A stretch of DNA of 64,000 bases from Microglena sp. YARC (lineage: Eukaryota; Chlorophyta; Chlorophyceae; Chlamydomonadales; Chlamydomonadaceae). Shown in pieces: positions 56,013 to 64,000 of the stretch. The stretch is taken from positions 40,146,745 to 40,210,744 of the forward strand of contig CM039466.1 in NCBI GenBank assembly GCA_022414725.1, in the 5' to 3' direction. Numbering within the stretch: position 1 is the first letter of the stretch; the number at the start of each line of letters is the position of its first letter. Both the position numbers and the translations under genes were made by a program. The notes below the pieces were generated by a model. That model was not told the origin of the DNA, made no database searches, and worked only from the letters and a program-made list of their open reading frames with translations.

Positions 56013-57119
56013 TTAACTACCGCCTTTGCCCGGAGAGCTGTACATGGACAGCTCGTGGCCAGAAAGGGCAGCGGCGGCGTGCGCGTTGAGTGGCGTGAGG
56101 TCAGTGCGCAGAAGACGAAGTTTCACGAGCTCGAGCATACGGCAGACACTCTCAGGGCACAGGCGGTAGTTAATCTCCTCCTTGGTGCGCTTGCCTTTGA
56201 CCTGCACCCGCTTGGTCTCGCTCACTATATCCAGACCCACGGCGTTCAGGATCATCTTCACAGACTTGGACACCTTGCACAGGCCCCACCCGTCGCGAAC
56301 GCCGCACAAGGCCTGGCGGAACAGCCTAGCGGTGTTTGCATAGTCGCGGAACATCTGTGTTCCCTTGAGCTTGGCGTCGAACACCGTCATCAGGTTCGGA
56401 ATGATTGTCTCAGTGTCGAACGGGGACAAAAAACCCAGACCAGAGAGTGTCTCCTCTATCAACACGATCTTCAGAAGATCGGGGTGCAACGGCACGCCAC
56501 GAAAGGGGCGCTGCAGCTCAGGGCACAGAAGAGATGCAAGTACCTCCACGGAACGTGGGGTATTGCGCCTCAAGACGTTCTCGAATATCTTGGCGACCAG
56601 TCGAGAGACCGTCTTCTCTCGCTGCTTCTCGCGCTCCTTCTCTCGCTGCTTCTCTCGCTCCTTCTCTCGCTGCTTCTCTTTCTCCTTCTCTTGCTCAACA
56701 ACGGCAAAGATGGGGGGGTCGGGTGGCACGTCCTCGGTGCCGCAATCAAGGCTGTCGACGCCACCTGTCCACACGTACTGGAAGACGACACTGGCCATCT
56801 CCCTACAGACGACACCTGCATCACCCGCGTCAAGTTGGTAGTACTCGTACCCAACGTCGTGACGGGGCTTGACTCGAGGGTCTCCGCGAAGGTACCGGAG
56901 CAGGACAGTCTCAGCCTCCACACAAGCACGCGGATTAAGTACGTGGATTGCGAATATCATCTTTGAGTTCTTCGGGTACTGAGAAAGTCGCTGAACAAAG
57001 GGATTCGACGTCCTGCCCACCTTGACGACGATCTCATCCTTCTGAATGAACTTGTGCTCAACCAACGCGTACACGACATTGGTTGTAATGTGCGCCATGA
57101 TCGCTGTCGAGCTGCTCAT
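56013..57119 (-). CDS. T5orf172 (GIY-YIG-related) protein with viral C-terminal domain
   Basis: 368 residues. The N-terminal domain (VVYALVEHKFIQKDEIVVKV, then GRTSNPFVQRLSQYP, and FAIHVLNPRACVEAETVLL) is the T5orf172 fold, a GIY-YIG-like nuclease domain widespread in NCLDVs. A charged linker of REKEREKQ repeats follows (residues 155-185), then a C-terminal domain with SRLVAKIFENVLRRNTPRS, LMTVFDAKLKGTQMFRDYAN, ILNAVGLDIVSETKRVQVKG and a basic end. The C-terminal domain is shared with 60777-61793, where it is attached to another N-terminus. Likely a DNA-binding or DNA-cutting regulator; substrate unknown. The frame is intact. Confidence 0.7.
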   Translation of the reverse strand: MSSSTAIMAHITTNVVYALVEHKFIQKDEIVVKVGRTSNPFVQRLSQYPKNSKMIFAIHVLNPRACVEAETVLLRYLRGDPRVKPRHDVGYEYYQLDAGDAGVVCREMASVVFQYVWTGGVDSLDCGTEDVPPDPPIFAVVEQEKEKEKQREKEREKQREKEREKQREKTVSRLVAKIFENVLRRNTPRSVEVLASLLCPELQRPFRGVPLHPDLLKIVLIEETLSGLGFLSPFDTETIIPNLMTVFDAKLKGTQMFRDYANTARLFRQALCGVRDGWGLCKVSKSVKMILNAVGLDIVSETKRVQVKGKRTKEEINYRLCPESVCRMLELVKLRLLRTDLTPLNAHAAAALSGHELSMYSSPGKGGS

Positions 57120-57189
57120 ATGCTATATCCCAATGCGCGCGTTTACACCACTTCCACGAGACGATGAGTGGCGATGATCCGCCACCGTG

Positions 57190-57390
57190 TGTCATGAATG
57201 GACGGACGGACGGACGGTGTGGATGCGACAGTTTTCCACAGTTTTGCGTGTGATGATTGATGCCTTGACAGGTTTCTGCAGCTCAATTCCACTACCCCAC
57301 TCCGTGGGGCCCGCGATTCCCCTATCGATATACGAGATCTATTGTCTAGCAGACCTCTGCTTGACATGTGATCACCATTTGCGACCCCGT
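57190..57390 (+). repeat. Dispersed repeat E, copy 4 (3'-truncated)
   Basis: As 47205, with an expanded GGACGGAC run at 57200-57216; the final TTACTTTACCGGG part is missing. Confidence 0.85.
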
Positions 57391-57539
57391 CCATCATTCA
57401 TTCGCACACACACACACACATATGCCATGGCGGCTTTTGCAGCCCCCCATTCATGACACACGGATTCTCGTCACTCCTTGTCATATGTGTGACATGGTGG
57501 ATCTCGCATGGACCTCGTAAAAACGCTCGATTATCACGA

Positions 57540-57546
57540 TATAAAG
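57540..57546 (+). promoter_or_regulatory. TATA-like box of the 57600 gene
   Basis: TATAAAG 54 bp before the ATG at 57600, in an otherwise moderate-GC region; spacing fits a core promoter with a short leader. Confidence 0.4.
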
Positions 57547-57599
57547 CTCGCGACAAGCATCTTGGTTGAGTCAAGCTTCCCTTCCCTTGTGTATCATCC

Positions 57600-58873
57600 A
57601 TGGCGCACCACACCCAGCACGTCGTGTACGCCATCGTCGAGCGAGAGTTCCTGGGCAAGTCCCCGTTGGTCGTCAAGGTCGGCCGGACCAGCCAGCCGTT
57701 CTGCAAGAGGCTCTCGCAGTACCCCAATGGATCCCAGCTCATTTTTGCCATCCATGTTCGAGATGCACAAGCGTGCGTGGATGCAGAGGCGACACTGCTC
57801 AGGTACATGCGCGGTGGTTACGATTCCAGAATCCAGCCACGAAGAGATGTGGGTGCCGAGTACTTCGAGGTGGGCGAAGCCACCGTTTACAATGGTATGT
57901 TAGCGAACGTTTTGAAGTACGCATGGTATGGCGACGACTGCGGTGGCAAACAGGAGGAGTGTGACACTCCACGTGATGACTCCGTGGAATCCGCCGTTGA
58001 ATCTGAGGGATCCGTGGAATCCGCCGTTGAATCTGAGGAGACGGACCAGGAGCGTATGGATCGTGAGACGTACGTCTCACGTGTGGTGACTGTGATTTTC
58101 GACAACGTCGTTCAGGCTAACATCGAGTGTTACGATACGGTGCACGACTTTGTCGAGGCCAATGCAACAGAGCTGTCTGGTGCGGTGTTGGATCAGGGCG
58201 CATTTGTCGCTCGGGTACTGTCGAAGCTATCTGCCGCCCTCAGGTCGAGCTTCACCGCCAAGAAAGTGGTATCATCGCTCAAGGATCTGGGCATCCAACC
58301 CATCCAGCACATTTTTGACGGCCTGCTGCTTCCCCGTCGTGCCCTGCGGTTCCCCGACTTCACTCGCCACAAGAATATCCTCCGCTTTCTGGATGAGCGG
58401 TGCATTGCCACCAACCCCGGCGATCTGCGACCGCATATCGCCACGACCCCGGGCATGTACAACGCTTACGTCACGTTCTGCGAGGAGGAGGGGCTACAGG
58501 CGACTGTAGCTGACGTTGTCGAGCTGGCGCAGGTCGTCCAGGAGTGCGGCCTGGACACGAGGTACACCCTGCAAAAAGCTACCCCGAAGACATCCTGCTG
58601 ATTGAGTCCCAATTCCTCTTGCACCTGATGCAAGAGCAGAGCGTCTCGCATCCCCGTATCGATGATTCTGTGAGCTTCACGGCGGCCACCTTGTTCTCCA
58701 TGTTCAATGACTGGCTATCCCCGATCCCTGGTTCTCCTAAACATGAAACCACCTTGATCAAGTTTGGTCTCAAGATGTCCAAGCTTGGCTTGAGGGGCGT
58801 CTCCAAGCGACGCTGCAACACGGGTGCTGTTTACTCTTTCTGCATTACGGATGTCATCAATGACATGCGTTAG
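57600..58873 (+). pseudogene. T5orf172 protein, second type, frameshifted near 58565
   Basis: Starts MAHHTQHVVYAIVEREFLG with KVGRTSQPFCKRLSQYP and VRDAQACVDAEATLLRYMRG, closely related to the 56013 protein over the N-terminal domain (about 110 residues). A duplicated acidic linker (SVESAVESEG) follows, then a helical middle that differs from 56013. At about 58565 coding sense moves to another frame (SYPEDILLIESQFLLHLMQE) and continues to 58873 with FNDWLSPIPGSPKHETTLIK and RCNTGAVYSFCITDV, which resembles the winged-helix domain at the C-terminus of viral D5-type proteins. Total about 420 residues if the shift is corrected. Nuclease-like regulator by family. Confidence 0.65.
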
Positions 58874-59090
58874 AAGATGTGGCCTGTATTGGATTGAGCT
58901 CTGTTATCCATTGCTGCACGCACGCACACACAGATAAAGCACGCGTATGATGCGGTCGTGAGACTGAATGGACGAGGCTGCGAAAGCTGCCGTGGCGTGT
59001 GTGTGAGAATGAATGTACGGACGGGGGTCTTCGAAAGCCGCCGTGGCCCGTGTGAGAATGAATGGACGAACGGGGGGCCCGCACAGTTTT

Positions 59091-59990
59091 TTAGCTATTG
59101 TGTTCTGTCAAGTGCAAGTGCGTCCGTAGTTCCTCTGGCAGCGGCACGCCCCTCTCCGAGAGGACCCTGACGCAGGTCCGGCTGTGCAGGGCCATGCCCT
59201 GCATGGCCCTGAAGGTGACGGAGCCGGCGCCTCCCTGGAGGAAGGCGGCGTCGTCCTCGTACTTGCTTGCTTCTGCCGGGTTCACCCTGCTCATTCGCTG
59301 CACGATGCTCCTGAGCACCGGCAGCAGCGAGTCTTGCAGGTCCGCCTTCGCCCAGCGGCAGTCCCGTCCGTACACGTACGTCTGCTGGTAGCAGTTGGGG
59401 TCCATGATGATGTTCATGTACTGCGGGTGCGCGGGGTTGAAGTGCGATAGCTGCAGCAGCTTGACCAGGTTGTACCCGCACTCATTGAATTGAGCGACCG
59501 AGAGGAACTCTGACTCGGGCGTGACCTCCTCCCCGAAGGGGTGCATGTCCTCCACCGGTGTCGTCGCAGCTGGAGATAGCGCCGCCGCATCTGGAGCATT
59601 ATTGTTGTTGGTGGTGGTGGTGGTGTTGGTGAAATTTTCGCATGTAATGACATAGTTGTTGGTGGCCGACCCGAAGCTGTTGTTGATTGTGAAAGTGTGT
59701 TTTTTCCGCAACGCCTCCAGTTCCGCTTGCATTTCATCAATCCGATTCTCGAGGTACTCCATGCGCTTCTCCATGAAGTCAACATCAACAGCTCCCTTGG
59801 GGTGAGACCTCCGCTTGTGTGAAGACTTCGAATACTGGTTACTGAACTGCTTGTCACACAACTCGCACGCGAACAAACAGGAGGGGGTGTTTTTTTCTCC
59901 ATGGTGCATTTCTCCATGGTGCATTTCTCCATGAGGAGAGAACCCCCTTATGTTTGTTACATTGTAGTTGTCATACATGTGTTCTTCCAC
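59091..59990 (-). CDS. C2H2 zinc-finger, coiled-coil protein of NCLDV type
   Basis: 299 residues. The N-terminus contains three MHHGE repeats, then a C2H2 finger (CELCDKQFSNQYSKSSHKRR-H), a coiled coil (FMEKRMEYLENRIDEMQAEL), a Thr/Asn-rich linker, and a C-terminal domain with GYNLVKLLQLSHFNPAHPQY, MNIIMDPNC and LLPVLRSIVQRMSRVN. This layout (finger, coiled coil, HFN..P.N.NI domain) is frequent in giant viruses and is thought to be DNA-binding. The frame is intact. A fragment of the C-terminal domain is at 45556-45726. Confidence 0.7.
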   Translation of the reverse strand: MEEHMYDNYNVTNIRGFSPHGEMHHGEMHHGEKNTPSCLFACELCDKQFSNQYSKSSHKRRSHPKGAVDVDFMEKRMEYLENRIDEMQAELEALRKKHTFTINNSFGSATNNYVITCENFTNTTTTTNNNNAPDAAALSPAATTPVEDMHPFGEEVTPESEFLSVAQFNECGYNLVKLLQLSHFNPAHPQYMNIIMDPNCYQQTYVYGRDCRWAKADLQDSLLPVLRSIVQRMSRVNPAEASKYEDDAAFLQGGAGSVTFRAMQGMALHSRTCVRVLSERGVPLPEELRTHLHLTEHNS

Positions 59991-60135
59991 AAGGGGGTCA
60001 CAGCAACCTCCCCCCTAGCTTGCTCGCGGTGCAGGCATCGATCGCTAGGGCTGGGCAATGCTCGGCCAAACACATCGGGTCGCCATGGAATCATTTGATT
60101 GACCGAAAAAATGTATGAAGAATGCCGGAGGCTCA

Positions 60136-60752
60136 CATCAATCCCTATTTTAAACGTGTTCACATGAACACCTCTGAAAAGACTCTCCATCTCGGTAACA
60201 ACAATTATTTCAACAAAAAATAAATACTGAAGAATGCCGGAGTCTCACATCAATCCCTATTTTAAACGTGTTCACATGAACACCTCTGAAAAGACTCTCC
60301 ATCTCGGTAACAACAATTATTTCAACAAAAAATAAATACTGAAGAATGCCGGAGGCTCACATCAATCCCTATTTTAAACGTGTTCACATGAACACCTCTG
60401 AAAAGACTCTCCATCTCGGTAACAACAATTATTTCAACAAAAAATAAATACTGAAGAATGCCGGAGGCTCACATCAATCCCTATTTTAAACGTGTTCACA
60501 TGAACACCTCTGAAAAGACTCTCCATCTCGGTAACAACAATTATTTCAACAAAAAATAAATACTGAAGAATGCCGGAGGCTCACATCAATCCCTATTTTA
60601 AACGTGTTCACATGAACACCTCTAAAAAGACTCTCCATCTCGGTAACAACAATTATTTCAACAAAAAATAAATACTGAAGAATGCCGGAGGCTCACATCA
60701 ATCCCTATTTTAAACGTGTTCACATGAACACCTCTGAAAAGACTCTCCATCT
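60136..60752 (+). repeat. 112-bp tandem repeat (repeat D)
   Basis: Five full units and part of a sixth, starting at 60136, 60248, 60360, 60472, 60584 and 60697. Each has CATCAATCCCTATTTTAAAC, GTGTTCACATGAACACCTCT (with the palindrome GTGTTCACATGAACAC), ATCTCGGTAACAACAATTAT and AAATACTGAAGAATGCCGGA. Near-perfect identity shows recent expansion. Single units lie at 38803, 40497 and 45003. Confidence 0.95.
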
Positions 60753-60776
60753 CGCGACGTCAACAAGGTGGCTGTA

Positions 60777-61793
60777 CATGGACAGCTCGTGCCCAGAAAG
60801 GGCAGCGGCGGCGTGCGCGTTGAGCGGCGTGAGGTCAGTGCGCAGAAGACGAAGTTTCACGAGCTCGAGCATACGGCAGACACTCTCAGGGCACAGGCGG
60901 TAGTTCCTCTCCTCCTGAGTTCTCTTGCCCTTGACCTGCACCCGCTTCGTCACGCTCACCATATCCAGACCCACGGCGTTCAAGATCATCTTAACCGCCT
61001 TGGACACCTTGCGCAGGTCCCACCCGTCGCGAACACCGCACGAGGCCTGGCTGAACAGCCGAGCGGTGTTTGCGTAGTCGCTGAACATCTGTGTTCCCTT
61101 CAGTTTGGTGTCAAATGCCGTCATCAGGTTCGGGATGACGGTCGTAGTGTCGAACGGGGACGAAAACCCCAGAGCAGCGAGTGTCTCCTCGATCAACACG
61201 ATCTTCAGCAAACCTGAGTGCTCAGTCGTGTGCACGTCGGCGCCGCGCACCGGGCGCAGGATCGGGCACAGCAGGCGCGACAGGAGCCGCGCCTTCGGAG
61301 AACCGACAGCACCAGGCTTGTTCTCCATCAGGAACTCCTCGTCGACGCGGTCGATGCCCCATGCAGAGCAGTAGCGGCTCAGGTACAGAAGGAACTTGTC
61401 GTCCTCGCTCGCGTTGTTGGCCATCACCCGCTGCTCGATAGCATCCATGAGATCCTTGCGCCGCATGGCACTGGGCACATCGCTGAGGATGTCTGTGGCG
61501 GCGACAGGGACAGGGGCAGCGACAGGGACATTGTCAGGGGCAGCGACGGCGACAGGGACAGCTCCGGTGAGCGCATCCAGCTGCTCCTGAGCCTTGAGGA
61601 CGCGCAACAGGAACTCGCTCGTCGCCTCCACGTCGCCCTCAGCCGGCGCGTGCACGCGGGCGGCACTGACCGCAGCGTAGCTTGTGCCGAGGTCCACTCG
61701 GTGACCTGCATGCTCCAGAAGGTCGGCGAAGCAGGACACGTAGTCGAAGCTGGCGTTGTATATCTCAGCTAGAAAGTAGCTTTCGACAGTCAT
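60777..61793 (-). CDS. Protein with T5orf172-family C-terminal domain and another N-terminus
   Basis: From ATG 61793 (MTVESYFLAEIYNASFDYVS); 61826 is an earlier in-frame ATG. The N-terminal 170 residues are helical with an Ala/Pro/Val linker encoded by GGGACAGGGGCAGCGACA repeats (PVAVAAPDNVPVAAPVPVA). The C-terminal domain (LLKIVLIEETLAALGFSSPF, IPNLMTAFDTKLKGTQMFSD, RTQEERNYRLCPESVCRMLE) is about 85% like 56013-57119. The frame runs a few residues past the family end (ELSMYS) into repeat D at 60775 and stops at 60720, so the natural stop has been lost. The T5orf172 domain itself is absent. Confidence 0.65.
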
Positions 61794-61887
61794 CTTCAGT
61801 GTCGGTGGAGCCACGGTCGCAAACAACGGGGCAAGAGCGCCACCGAGAGCTCTTGCAGTGTGTGGTCATCTCCACCGTCAATCGCGG

Positions 61888-62166
61888 GTACGTGCTTGAC
61901 CTCTAAGCAGGTTGCGAACCTTCCATCCACCTGCGTCAGTTTTTAAGCAGTGGTGGGTAAAGTCATACTTAATTATATAGCAAAGAGTGTTTTAGAATTG
62001 TGACTTTACCCGCCACCTCTCTATCACGCGGTACGTGCTTGACCTCTAAGCAGGTTGCGAAACCTTCCATCCACCTGCGTCAGTTTTTAAGCAGTGGTGG
62101 GTAAAGTCATACTTAATTATATAGCAAAGAGTGTTTTAGAATTGTGACTTTACCCGCCACCTCTCT
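61888..62166. repeat. 143-bp tandem duplication, each with a 16-bp-stem inverted repeat
   Basis: Units start GTACGTGCTTGACCTCTAAG at 61888 and 62031. Each holds GTGGTGGGTAAAGTCA (61950; 62093) and its inverse TGACTTTACCCGCCAC (62001; 62144) around an AT-rich loop (TACTTAATTATATAGC). It lies between two convergent-side genes and could be a small non-autonomous element or a transcription-end structure. Confidence 0.8.
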
Positions 62167-62170
62167 ACTC

Positions 62171-63999
62171 TCACCTGAGCCACTGGTAGAGGTCGACGTG
62201 CGTCAAGTTTTGTCGGGTTGCATCGCGTGCCACTCGCATGTTCTTGGCTACGAGCGTCCTGACGTCGGTGTCGACCAGGTGACGCACTCGTCCGGTCATC
62301 TGCAACGCACCCATCGGCGCCGCGGACCCGGGGCACAGGTATAGGTACATCCTGTCAAAGTGCTGAGTGCTGAAATCGATCCCCGCCGATATGGTCGGCG
62401 TGTACACGACGATCCGTTTGCTGCTCCAGAGTGCGTCTACGTCTATGAGCTTCGCCTTGACTGCGTCTGCTGTCTTGGACGTGTGCAGCAGGCAGAGTCT
62501 GGCCGCGTCCTTCGGGTCGTCGAATGTGTCAAGTGCGGCCTTGTGCACCTGCATCGCGCGCTCCTGGCTGAGCGAGACGACGACGACGTTCCTGCCTGCG
62601 ATGATGTCGTTCGGATCTGCGCGCTCCATGTCACGTCCTTCGATATGGCGAATGTGCGCGCGTTCTCTGTGCTCCGGTAGTCGTTGACGACGAGCAGGTT
62701 GCGCAAGCCGGCCTGCTTGAGGAATTCTTTCGTGACGCTGCCCCATGTCGCGTCCATTGTGACGACGCCGGTTGTCGTCGCGTTGAGCGTGTCCGCCAGC
62801 CCCTGTATCTCAGCAAATGGGTTGACGACGGTTGGCGACATGAAGTGTCTCAGCAGCGACTCCACCTCGTCCAGCACAACTATGTCAAAGCCTGATGTGA
62901 GGTATCGCATGCACGTGTGCTCTGCGAGCCTGTGTAGCGACTCGATCTGGCAGATGACGCGCGGTGTCTTGTCCCTTCGCCTGAGGTCCTGTGGGGTGAC
63001 GTCGGCGTCTAGGTATGATACAAATCCCTTGCGCGCCAGTTTTCTCTTGTGCTCTAGCGCGAGCGACTGTCGGTATGTGACGACGAGCACGGTCTTGTCC
63101 TCTCCCACGCGTTCTAGGAGTGCGTCTAGCATGGTGGACTTTCCTGACCCCATCGGGCTGCGCACTGAGAGCGTGTTGACGTCCTTGCGCTCCGTGTCTA
63201 ACCACACGTCGACCGCCTGCTGCATCTCTAGGCATGCGTCGATGTCTATGTACCTACTGTTGACGTGCACGGCTCCCGCGTCCCACGCGTTGCCTGCTGG
63301 TTCCGCGAGTCTTCCGATGCACGCGGGCGCGTGGTTGTCGCAGGTGGCGGAGAAGCACTTTACGAGGCAGTTTCCTGCTGTGTCTACGAAGCATTGCATG
63401 TTCTGCTCTCCGTTGTGTATGTTTCCTGTGTAGCACGGTTCACTCCTGTCACTGTAGTTGAACCTGACGCCTACGGCTCGATCGAATGCGTCCTCTGCGG
63501 GTCGTCTGTTGTGGAATGCTGACGGGTGCATGTCTCGTCTGAGTAGGTCGAGCATGCGCACGATTATGTCGGCGCGTCGGACGTGCAGTTCCTTCTCTAC
63601 AGCCTTTGCAATGATGGTTCCTGCCGCTCTGACTGCGTCTGCGACTGTTTGCGTGCGCGGTCGTGCTGGCCATGCGATCCCGTTCTTCTTGACGTATCTC
63701 GGTATGTGCTCTGGCACCTGTATGACTGCGGCATCCTCTGGCACGTTTGAGATGACTGTCCTGAGTGCTGTGTCTGGGTCGTCCTTGTGGTGCTGCTTTA
63801 GCGGGACGAGGACCGAGTCCGCGTCCTTGTTGAACTTGCACAACCCTAGCATGCGCATCTCCCTGTCCCTTGTGTACACGCCTATGTCTACGAGCTTCCC
63901 GACTCCGTTTGGGTCTAGCTGCTGCAGTCTCATGGCGAGGTGTGCTGCGCATGTGGTGTCTGACTGGTGGTTGCTGCTGTACACGTGGAGCGGCGTTCC
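62171..63999 (-). pseudogene. UL9-like helicase with primase-type N-terminus, frameshifted, cut by window edge
   Basis: The frame is open from the right edge. The N-terminal part (LVDIGVYTRDREMRMLGLCK, then CFVDTAGNCLVKCFSATCD with a Cys/His zinc site) resembles the end of AEP-type viral primases. The helicase part has Walker A SPMGSGKSTMLD, motif Ia VVTYRQSLALEHKRK, Walker B DIVVLDEVESLL, and TMDATWGSVT; after a frameshift at about 62640 it continues with VVVVSLSQERAMQVHK, IVVYTPTISAGIDFS and GALQMTGRVRHL (motifs IV-VI). This is the herpesvirus UL9 / NCLDV origin-binding helicase layout. It ends at 62171, shorter than usual at the C-terminus. A replication-initiation role is inferred from family. 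Confidence 0.75.
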
Positions 64000-64000
64000 T

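Overview
The window looks like DNA of a unicellular eukaryote (an alga or other protist) that is heavily colonised by nucleocytoplasmic large DNA virus (NCLDV) genes and transposons. A very large virus genome that carries transposons is the main alternative. For a viral origin: an RNA ligase, a UL9/primase-like replication protein, a D5-type primase-helicase remnant, three T5orf172-type proteins, a C2H2 protein of viral type, a caspase-like protein, a virion-type adhesin, ankyrin and F-box/LRR proteins, and a W-N-W repeat protein. For a nuclear setting: spliceosomal introns whose phases can be checked (in the central transposon and in the gene at 40666), microsatellites, many dispersed repeats, and a remarkable number of genes broken by one frameshift or stop.

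Layout. 1-9 kb: a CRESS-type Rep fragment, a frameshifted adhesin, an LRAT-like remnant, an RNA ligase, a thioredoxin-like protein, an ankyrin protein and an acidic J-domain protein. 9.5-11.8 kb: the C-terminal two thirds of a cellular-type RFC1 clamp loader, broken by a stop and a frameshift. 12-22.9 kb: unrecognised genes, a W-N-W repeat gene with an internal stop, duplicated segments and an Ala-rich protein. 23.0-36.1 kb: nested transposons. 36-49 kb: small genes and pieces of genes (P-loop ATPase, methyltransferase end, caspase-like gene, TSUP exporter end) between dispersed repeats. 49-64 kb: F-box/LRR gene, deleted D5 helicase, T5orf172 genes, C2H2 gene, tandem repeats and the primase/helicase that runs off the right edge.

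The most striking structure is a TA-flanked Tc1/mariner (IS630-type) element at 22993-36109. It encodes a DD34E transposase and, divergently, a Fanzor (eukaryotic TnpB-type) RNA-guided nuclease. The Fanzor gene is cut in two by a second element, 24220-33524, with about 700-bp terminal inverted repeats and its own TA target duplication. The inner element has two genes transcribed outward from its centre. Both are spliced and end in homologous C-terminal domains next to the inverted repeats. One product may be ParB-like and the other resembles a DNA methyltransferase. Their introns carry arrays of a roughly 79-bp unit built on a TCCCGAT/ATCGGGA hairpin. I do not recognise this element as a described superfamily.

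Elsewhere, gene families are represented both by long copies and by short fragments fused to dispersed repeats. This points to a region where recombination between repeats has copied and broken viral genes repeatedly. Splice sites, frames and motifs were read by eye; no database search was possible.
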